DNA of 6,091 nt, taken from the NCBI GenBank assembly GCA_031257715.1, contig JAIROE010000296.1:1-6091 (forward strand). Reading direction: 5' to 3'. The notes beneath the pieces are model-generated. The model worked only from the letters and a program-made list of their open reading frames with translations, did not search any database and was not told the origin of the DNA. This document shows positions 1-4,645 of this stretch, piece by piece (the first letter of the stretch is position 1; each line of letters begins with the position of its first letter). This DNA comes from Treponema sp. GTDB taxonomy: Bacteria; Spirochaetota; Spirochaetia; Treponematales; Breznakiellaceae. A program made the translations under genes and the position numbers.

Positions 1-1142
1 CGGACTTTGACACCGACGGCATCCCCTTCACCGACGAATACGTGGAGAACGCCTTTACCGTGCGGACCGCCGCCGAATGGGACGCCGCCTGTGAGGCCAT
101 CAAGAACGGCGGGAATAACAAGAACTACATCATCAACGTGACGGGAACCGTCACCATTCCCGGCGACGTCGCCACCACTCCCAACTTCGGCGGCGTTTCA
201 GGCGCCAGGATCGTCTTGGGAGGCGGCGGCAGCCTTGCTCTTGATTTGAGCAGCACCCGGATCCTTCTCCGTATCGGCACGGGCCAGACCGTCATTCTGC
301 GGGACATTACCCTGCGGGGCCATGCCAACGGCGCCATGGTGGTAGCTATGGAGCTCCCAAACGGCGCCTTTGTCATGCATCCGGGCGCGGTGATCACCGG
401 CAGCACAAATACAATCAGTGGCCCCGGAGCCGTTTATGTGAACAAGGGAACCTTCACCATGTATGGGGGAACCATCAGCAACAACAATACCGCCTCCATC
501 GCCTCCAACTACGGCGGCGGGGTACAGGTGACTTCCACCGGAACCTTCACTATGTCGGGCGGAACCATCAGCGGCAATACCGCCTCCAGCAACGCCTCCA
601 ATTCCGCCTGCGGCGGCGGGGTGTTTGTGGACGGTGGAACCTTCACCATGTCGGGTGGAACCGTGAGCGGCAATAGAGCCTCCGCCAGCATCTCCGTCCA
701 CACCCTCGGCGGCGGGGTCTATATGGCCGCCGGGAACTTCGCCATGAGCGGAACCGCGGCCATCAGCGGTAACACCACCGACACGGGAATGGTCTCACGC
801 GGCGGCGGGGTGTATGTGGGCGGCGGAACCTTCACCATGTCCGGCGGGGAAATCTCCGGCAACACCGCCCCCTCCGCGACCGCCGACGGCGGCGGGGTGT
901 TTGTAAACAGTACCGGCGCCTTCACGAAAGAGGACACCGTTACTCCCGGAAACAGCGGCGTCATCTACGGTGACGACAATAATGACCCCGATGACGGCAA
1001 TGTCACCGACAACACCACCGCCAACGGCAGCGGCCACGCGGTGTATGTGTCAAGCGGCTTCAAAAAGCGAAACAGCACCGTGGGCGCAGGGCTCAACCTT
1101 AACAGCGCCACCGGGAGCGCAGGAACAGATCCGTGGGAGTAA
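1..1142 (+). CDS. Surface beta-helix (PMP-like) repeat protein, 5'-truncated by window
   Basis: The frame is open from base 3, so the gene begins upstream; a GTG at 42 is in frame but has no convincing ribosome binding site and the codons before it (DFDTDGIPFTDEY) read as protein. It ends at TAA 1140-1142. Residues below count from base 42. Residues 1-105 hold a conserved-looking lead-in (FTVRTAAEWDAACEAI, then LLRIGTGQTVILRDITLRGH near 75-93). From about 136 to 291 come five units of 30-32 residues with the pattern G-T-F-T-M-S-G-G-T-I-S-G-N-T-A and a Gly-rich GGGV(Y/F)V turn, with one degenerate unit before and one after. The protein ends GTDPWE. Such Gly/Ser/Thr/Asn-rich repeats are typical of right-handed parallel beta-helix, polymorphic-membrane-protein-like surface proteins of treponemes, so I infer an exported adhesin-like or surface protein. 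The signal peptide would lie upstream of the window. The exact function is unknown; the fold class is fairly secure. Confidence 0.8.
   Translation, partial: DFDTDGIPFTDEYVENAFTVRTAAEWDAACEAIKNGGNNKNYIINVTGTVTIPGDVATTPNFGGVSGARIVLGGGGSLALDLSSTRILLRIGTGQTVILRDITLRGHANGAMVVAMELPNGAFVMHPGAVITGSTNTISGPGAVYVNKGTFTMYGGTISNNNTASIASNYGGGVQVTSTGTFTMSGGTISGNTASSNASNSACGGGVFVDGGTFTMSGGTVSGNRASASISVHTLGGGVYMAAGNFAMSGTAAISGNTTDTGMVSRGGGVYVGGGTFTMSGGEISGNTAPSATADGGGVFVNSTGAFTKEDTVTPGNSGVIYGDDNNDPDDGNVTDNTTANGSGHAVYVSSGFKKRNSTVGAGLNLNSATGSAGTDPWE
447..914 (+). repeat. Five in-gene coding repeats of 90-96 bp
   Basis: Units start at 447, 540, 636, 732 and 825. Each begins with a GGAACCTTCACCATG-like string followed by a GGCGGAACCATCAGCGGC-like string and ends in GGCGGCGGGGT. 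The fourth unit is the most diverged (GNFAMSGTAAISGN). Similarity at the DNA level, not only in protein, suggests duplication within the gene. All unit lengths are multiples of three, so gain or loss of a unit keeps the frame. Confidence 0.85.
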
Positions 1143-1157
1143 GAGCGGATTGGCAGG

Positions 1158-1174
1158 GGCGCCGGGCGCCTTTT
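1158..1174 (+). terminator. Possible rho-independent terminator of the surface-protein gene
   Basis: A GGCGC stem (1158-1162), CGG loop and GCGCC stem (1166-1170) are followed by TTTT (1171-1174), 15 bases after the TAA. The stem is only 5 bp and the T tract is short, so termination may be partial. Confidence 0.4.
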
Positions 1175-1239
1175 CCGGCGTTATGAAGACATTTTGGAAC
1201 GTCCCCGGACGAACGGGGGCCGCACGGCGCCGGGGCCGG

Positions 1240-1262
1240 GCCAAACGCCTTTGGCGTTTGGC
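1240..1262. repeat. Perfect 10-bp inverted repeat, copy 1 of a dispersed palindrome
   Basis: Arms GCCAAACGCC (1240-1249) and GGCGTTTGGC (1253-1262) are separated by a TTT loop. The same arms recur at 1650-1672 with a GCA loop and at 2365-2386 with a GC centre. There is no T tract behind this copy, so it is not an obvious terminator. Identical arms with different loops suggest selection on the stem, or a REP-like family. The rest of 1175-1276 is GC-rich with no gene I can support; it holds a small CCCCG/CGGGG hairpin at 1203-1218. Confidence 0.85.
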
Positions 1263-1276
1263 AGGCAGGCGCGGGG

Positions 1277-1542
1277 CAAATCCCGGTGTGCCATCGTGAA
1301 ACCGCGGTTTGTACGCCGCAAACTGTAGTTTGCAAACCGCAAACTGTAGTTTGCACATCGCAAACTGTAGTTTGCAATCGTGAAACTGTAGTTTGTGCAT
1401 CGCAAACCGCAGTTTGTAAACCGCAAACCGCAGTGTGCCATCGTGAAACTGTAGTTTGCAAACCGCAAACTGTAGTTTGTGCATCGCAAACTGTAGTTTG
1501 TACGCCGCAAACTGTAGTTTGTAAACGGCAAACCGCAGTGTG
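1277..1542. repeat. Array of thirteen 21-bp palindromic tandem units
   Basis: A 14-bp core alternates with a 7-bp linker in strict 21-bp period. Cores start at 1277, 1298, 1319, 1340, 1361, 1382, 1403, 1424, 1445, 1466, 1487, 1508 and 1529. The commonest core is CAAACTGTAGTTTG (six exact copies, plus two with a first-base G). Others are CAAACCGCAGTTTG, CAAACCGCAGTGTG (twice), GAAACCGCGGTTTG, and a degenerate first unit CAAATCCCGGTGTG. Linkers vary within a small set: CCATCGT, TACGCCG, CAAACCG, CACATCG, CAATCGT, TGCATCG, TAAACCG, TAAACGG. Within a core, CAAAC pairs with GTTTG around a 4-nt centre. GTTTG can also pair with the next unit's CAAAC across the linker, giving two alternative hairpin registers. 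The linkers are too short and too repetitive to be CRISPR spacers. It could be a protein-binding array, a structured RNA or a VNTR; function unknown. The repeat structure itself is certain. Confidence 0.95.
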
Positions 1543-1554
1543 CAAAGGGAGAAA

Positions 1555-1646
1555 GGGGGCGCACAAAAGCGCCTCCCATAACCCGTGGAGCTTTTGCTCC
1601 ATGAAACGTTTGCCTGGAGTTTTACGGCCAAAGGCCGTAAAACTCC
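1555..1646. repeat. Cluster of hairpins between the array and the next gene
   Basis: Three separate inverted repeats follow each other. The first is imperfect, centred on GGCGC (1558-1562) and GCGCC (1569-1573), with flanking GGG and CCC. The second is TGGAGC, TTTT loop, GCTCCA (1586-1601). The third is a perfect 14-bp stem, GGAGTTTTACGGCC (1616-1629), AAA loop, GGCCGTAAAACTCC (1633-1646). AAACGTTT at 1604-1611 is also palindromic. I see no gene in 1543-1684. Confidence 0.8.
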
Positions 1647-1649
1647 CCA

Positions 1650-1672
1650 GCCAAACGCCGCAGGCGTTTGGC
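1650..1672. repeat. Perfect 10-bp inverted repeat, copy 2 of the dispersed palindrome
   Basis: Arms GCCAAACGCC (1650-1659) and GGCGTTTGGC (1663-1672) surround a GCA loop. The last base of the stem touches the AAAGGAG ribosome binding site that begins at 1673, so in mRNA this stem would stand immediately beside the site of ribosome entry. The arms are identical to those at 1240-1262. Confidence 0.85.
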
Positions 1673-1680
1673 AAAGGAGT
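1673..1680 (+). promoter_or_regulatory. Ribosome binding site fixing the start at 1685
   Basis: AAAGGAGT lies five bases before ATG 1685. It argues that translation begins here, although the same frame stays open back through the 21-bp array to about 1286. Confidence 0.8.
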
Positions 1681-1684
1681 GAAT

Positions 1685-2353
1685 ATGGCCAGTTCCATCC
1701 CCGCCAATTTCGAGAAATTCGACGAGTATTACAAGAATTACTGCCAGATCGTCACCGCGCGGACAACGGGGTCCACCCCGGTGTGGACCCACATCCCGGC
1801 TGCGCGGGTCACCGGGCTCAACGAAGGCTACGCCGCCTGGTACACCGCGTGGAGCGCCTGCATTGCCGACAAGACAAAGGCAAAGCGGATGGTGGCAAAG
1901 GCGTCCCTCAAGGCGGGCACCAAAATCATCGAGAAATTCAGCAACGAGTTCATCCGCTACTCCAGCGCCGTTTCCGATGAGGACTGTTTCCTTATGGGCG
2001 TCCACCGCAAGGACCCCGTCCCGACGCCGACGCCCGTGCCCGCGACGCGGCCGGGGTTTACCCTGCGGGTCAAGGATATCCGCAAGATCCGCATCGACTT
2101 TTGGGATCTGGAGAGCGCCCTCAAGGCCAGGCCCTACGGCATGGACGGCGCGGTGATTCGCTGGGTTATCATGGACCACCCGGCAACCGATGTCAGAGAG
2201 CTTATCAATTCGGTCCTTGCCACGCGCACGCCCTTTTACCTTGAGTTTACCGACGCGGACCGGGGCAAGATCCTCTCGGTGGCGATACAGTGGCAGAACA
2301 AGAAGGGCCAGAAAGGCGCCTTCAGCGAGATTCAGAGCACCGTCGTTCCGTAA
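1685..2353 (+). CDS. Conserved-looking two-domain protein of unknown function, 222 aa
   Basis: It starts at ATG 1685 with a good ribosome binding site and ends at TAA 2351-2353. There is no signal peptide or membrane segment. Residues 1-106 look mainly helical (FEKFDEYYKNYCQIV, GLNEGYAAWYTAWSACIADKTKAKRMVAKASL, then IIEKFSNEFIRYSSAVSDEDCFLMGV). A Pro/Thr linker (DPVPTPTPVPATRPGF, 110-125) leads to a beta-rich C-terminal domain (126-222) containing DGAVIRWVIMD, TRTPFYLEFTDADRGKILSVAIQWQNKKGQKGAFSEI and ending STVVP. I recognise this layout from memory as recurring in hypothetical proteins of gut spirochaetes and Bacteroidetes. The C-terminal part resembles a fibronectin-III-like sandwich (W...RGK...W...KG.WSEI). 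I do not know its function; a structural, binding or host-associated role is only inference. It stands alone between a hairpin-rich leader and a strong terminator, so it is probably monocistronic. Confidence 0.85.
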   Translation: MASSIPANFEKFDEYYKNYCQIVTARTTGSTPVWTHIPAARVTGLNEGYAAWYTAWSACIADKTKAKRMVAKASLKAGTKIIEKFSNEFIRYSSAVSDEDCFLMGVHRKDPVPTPTPVPATRPGFTLRVKDIRKIRIDFWDLESALKARPYGMDGAVIRWVIMDHPATDVRELINSVLATRTPFYLEFTDADRGKILSVAIQWQNKKGQKGAFSEIQSTVVP

Positions 2354-2356
2354 AGG

Positions 2357-2394
2357 GCTAAAAAGCCAAACGCCGCGGCGTTTGGCTTTTTAGC
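2357..2394. terminator. 38-bp perfect palindrome, strong bidirectional terminator
   Basis: Bases 2357-2375 are exactly the reverse complement of 2376-2394. The stem carries AAAAA on the left and TTTTT on the right around GCCAAACGCC/GGCGTTTGGC, so both strands end in a U tract. It begins three bases after the stop codon. Its GC core is the third copy of the dispersed palindrome found at 1240-1262 and 1650-1672. Confidence 0.88.
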
Positions 2395-2424
2395 TGGGGG
2401 GTTTCGCGGAGCAAATCGCCGCAC

Positions 2425-2453
2425 TGTACAAATCCGGCGGCATGGCATAGTAT
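2425..2453 (+). promoter_or_regulatory. Weak sigma70-like promoter candidate
   Basis: TGTACA (2425-2430) and TAGTAT (2448-2453) are 17 bp apart, each matching 4 of 6 consensus bases. They lie after the terminator and before the GGAGGAGG at 2465-2472. This is the best-placed candidate for new transcription towards the cyclase operon, but matches of this quality occur by chance. Confidence 0.25.
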
Positions 2454-2474
2454 GGAAGATGTACGGAGGAGGCC

Positions 2475-2694
2475 ATGGGCGGCGGGTACATTTTCGGGAG
2501 AATCGATCTGCCGCCTGAACAACTACCCCTGGATACAGAAGCTGGAAGTTGAGCCGGACGCTTTTTTTTGCCACACGGATCTGCTGCAATTGGTGCCTGA
2601 CCAGGAGGATTTCGAGCGTCTTCCTGACGAAGACAAGACGCCCTGCGCCCGGGCGGATGGTATCCCTGGGCCGCTTGCCTGGCACGTGTATTGA
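2475..2694 (+). pseudogene. Possible small gene or remnant with an internal frameshift
   Basis: ATG 2475 follows a purine-rich GGAGGAGG (2465-2472) and reads MGGGYIFGRIDLPPEQLPLD before stopping at TGA 2550-2552. The +1 frame is open from 2452 to TGA 2692-2694; its second half (LEVEPDAFF, then DLLQLVPDQEDFERLPDEDK) has coding-like composition, while its first half does not. A single-base shift at about 2520-2550 would join the two good parts into a peptide of about 72 residues. A run of eight T lies nearby at 2562-2569. It resembles no family I recognise. It could be a decayed gene, a sequencing or assembly indel, or non-coding. No other gene is visible in 2395-2776. Confidence 0.3.
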
Positions 2695-2702
2695 CGGCAT
2701 TG

Positions 2703-2739
2703 GACTTGTGAAAGAACCAGCCGGGTTCTTGAACAAGTC
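2703..2739 (+). promoter_or_regulatory. Leader hairpin with tandem G.A mismatches before the cyclase
   Basis: A lower stem GACTTGT (2703-2709)/ACAAGTC (2733-2739) and an upper stem AAGAACC (2712-2718)/GGTTCTT (2724-2730) enclose a 5-nt AGCCG loop. Between the stems GA (2710-2711) faces GA (2731-2732), the geometry of tandem sheared G.A pairs in RNA. No T tract follows (ATTTGTCC), so it is not a standard terminator. It lies 24 bases before the cyclase ribosome binding site. Confidence 0.5.
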
Positions 2740-2763
2740 ATTTGTCCGGGTTTTATATAAAGT

Positions 2764-2771
2764 AAAGGAGG
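2764..2771 (+). promoter_or_regulatory. Ribosome binding site deciding the cyclase GTG start
   Basis: AAAGGAGG is five bases upstream of GTG 2777. The frame is open back to an ATG at 2549, but residues from there (Cys/Arg-rich, no membrane-protein character) do not look coding, whereas translation from 2777 begins just before the first membrane helix. Confidence 0.85.
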
Positions 2772-2776
2772 AAATC

Positions 2777-4645
2777 GTGGCAAATAAGGATCTGCCGAAA
2801 ATCCGCGTTGTGTTTCCGATTGGCGCGAAGCTCATCATCATCATCTTTATTCTGCTTCTGGTGTCGCTGGGGACCCTTACCGTTCTGGTTTCGGTGATCA
2901 GCACGCAGGATGTTCAGCGCACCGCCGAAGACAACAACTTTACCGTTAACAGGCGGGCGGGTTCGCAGGCTGAAAGCTTTTTCAGATCCGTGCAGTCGGC
3001 GGTGTTCATGTACCTTGAAACGGTTGAGCTTGACCGGAATATCACGAACCGCAATCCCGAGTTTGACAGTTATTTTTTCGGCCGTAACCAGAATATAGCG
3101 GCCATAGCGGTAAGGGGCGGGACGGGGGACTGGGTTGTTGTTCCGAACAACCGTTTCTTTATTGCCAATGACGCCGATGCCGGCGGGCTGCAATCCTACT
3201 TTGCGTCAAATTCCGGCCTTTTTGTTCCTGTCGAAGGCAAGATGCATCTCTTTAACGCTTCCCCGTTTTTTCAGATTCCGCTTGCCGCCATGGTTTTTTC
3301 CCGTCAGGGTATACGCGCGCAGGCGCCCGGCGCCGTCGTGGTTCTTTTTTCGCCCGACGAGCTTTCCGAAACGTTCGGCACGGGGACCAATTCCAGTTTT
3401 CTGATTAACGGGGACGGGGAGCTTCTGGTTCACGCCGACAGCGATCTGATAATGGGAGGGGCGAATTTTTCGAATTTCCCCGTCGTAAAGATCATGCGGG
3501 AAGAGGGGGACAGTAACCGGCAGGTTTCTTTTACCGGTTCGGACGGGCTGCGTTTTTTCGGCGCTTATTACCGTCTTCAGGCGATGAACGGCGTCGCGAT
3601 AACCGTTATTCCCCACAGCGTGGTCTTTGAGGCGGTAAGGAGCATTACGCGGCAGAATATCTTCCTTACCGCGGCGGTGCTGTTTGCCGCGATCCTTTTT
3701 GTCTGGTTTTTTTCAAAAACCATAAGCACCCCGGTGCGGACGCTGGTGGGCGCGGCGCTCCAGATAGAGCAGGGCGAATTCGGGATAAGCCTGGAGCCCA
3801 AAACCCGCGACGAGATTGGCCTTTTGACCGACAGTTTCGGCAAGATGAGCAGCGCCCTGGGCGTGTTCGGGCGTTTTACCAACAGGGACATTGCGGTGCG
3901 GGCCATGCGGGGCGAGATAAAACCCGGCGGTGTTTCCCGGTATGCGACGATCTTCTTTTCGGATATACGCAACTTTACGGAAAAGTCGGAGCATTTTACG
4001 GAGATCTTCGGGGAGGAAGCTTCCGAGAGGATTGTCGCGTGGCTTAACAAGTATCTTACCCGCATGGTGGACTGTGTTGAAAAGACCCATGGGGTGGTGG
4101 ACAAGTTTATAGGGGACGCCGTCATGGCCCACTGGGGAACAGCCTACACCGCGGGCAGTCCTGAAAAGGACGCCGGTAACTGCATAGAGGCGGCCCTCAT
4201 GATGCGCCGCGCGCTGATTGAGTTTAATTCGGCGCGGGAGAAGGACGAACCGGAGATACGCATAGGCTGCGGAATCAACACGGGGATTGTCACCGCGGGC
4301 CAAATCGGATCGGAGCGGCGCATGGAATATACGGCGATTGGGGATCCGGTGAATCTGGCCAGCCGCGCCGAGGCCCTTAACAAGCCGCTGGGGACCGATA
4401 TTCTCATTACTGAGGAGACTTGGAATCTTGCCGGAGACAGGTTCATCACCGAGGAGATGCCTTCGGTAACGGTGAAGGGCAAGGAAAAACCGGTGAGGCT
4501 TTTCGCGGTGGTCAATTTCAGGGATGCCCAGGACGGTCCCCGGACATTGGCGGAAGTGCGGACCCTTTTGGGAATTCCCGCGTCCGATATCAGCAAGGTG
4601 GACACAAATGTGGAAGAAAAAAAGTACAAGATCCAGGGCTTCTGA
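2777..4645 (+). CDS. Membrane receptor adenylate cyclase (Cache-HAMP-class III cyclase), 622 aa
   Basis: This enzyme should convert ATP to cAMP at the inner membrane under control of an extracytoplasmic sensor. Transmembrane helix 1 is at about 15-40 (AKLIIIIFILLLVSLGTLTV) and helix 2 at about 293-313. The 250 residues between them have a double-Cache-like look; the distal part reads FLINGDGELLVHADSDLIMGGANF, the usual second-subdomain pattern. A HAMP domain follows at about 312-363 (ISTPV, DEIGLLTDSF). The catalytic domain spans about 386-578: first metal Asp in FFSDIRNFT (D396), second in KFIGDAVMA (D447), adenine-selecting Lys K443, D523 of GDPVNLASR as partner, and transition-state N526 and R530. 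All key class III residues are present, so it should be active as a homodimer and prefer ATP over GTP. A 40-residue tail follows, with codons overlapping the next gene. The ligand cannot be predicted. Confidence 0.95.
   Translation: MANKDLPKIRVVFPIGAKLIIIIFILLLVSLGTLTVLVSVISTQDVQRTAEDNNFTVNRRAGSQAESFFRSVQSAVFMYLETVELDRNITNRNPEFDSYFFGRNQNIAAIAVRGGTGDWVVVPNNRFFIANDADAGGLQSYFASNSGLFVPVEGKMHLFNASPFFQIPLAAMVFSRQGIRAQAPGAVVVLFSPDELSETFGTGTNSSFLINGDGELLVHADSDLIMGGANFSNFPVVKIMREEGDSNRQVSFTGSDGLRFFGAYYRLQAMNGVAITVIPHSVVFEAVRSITRQNIFLTAAVLFAAILFVWFFSKTISTPVRTLVGAALQIEQGEFGISLEPKTRDEIGLLTDSFGKMSSALGVFGRFTNRDIAVRAMRGEIKPGGVSRYATIFFSDIRNFTEKSEHFTEIFGEEASERIVAWLNKYLTRMVDCVEKTHGVVDKFIGDAVMAHWGTAYTAGSPEKDAGNCIEAALMMRRALIEFNSAREKDEPEIRIGCGINTGIVTAGQIGSERRMEYTAIGDPVNLASRAEALNKPLGTDILITEETWNLAGDRFITEEMPSVTVKGKEKPVRLFAVVNFRDAQDGPRTLAEVRTLLGIPASDISKVDTNVEEKKYKIQGF
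4595..4600 (+). promoter_or_regulatory. Ribosome binding site of the FecR gene inside the cyclase gene
   Basis: AAGGTG, continuing as GACACAA to ATG 4608, gives a 7-base spacing. The site is moderate and lies within the cyclase coding sequence, so initiation is probably coupled to ribosomes finishing the cyclase. Confidence 0.5.

Noticed and set aside
1240..1262. Terminator for the surface-protein gene
   Set aside because: The stem is strong but no T tract follows on either strand, so it was kept as a repeat rather than a terminator.
1277..1542. CRISPR array
   Set aside because: Conserved part is only 14 bp and the 'spacers' are 7 bp drawn from a few related words; no cas gene is visible.
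1050..1707. Long minus-strand ORFs across the array (KLQFAVC-type and QTTVCG-type repeats)
   Set aside because: Several frames are open at once because the 21-bp period repeats stop-free codons; they also run into the 3' end of the surface-protein gene, and the array side shows no supported start.
2729..2759. Promoter TTGAAC with TATATA just before the cyclase
   Set aside because: Spacing is 19 bp and the start of transcription would fall on the ribosome binding site itself.
2549..2776. Upstream extension of the cyclase to ATG 2549
   Set aside because: The extension is Cys/Arg-rich and does not look coding, and GTG 2777 has a much better ribosome binding site just before the first membrane helix.
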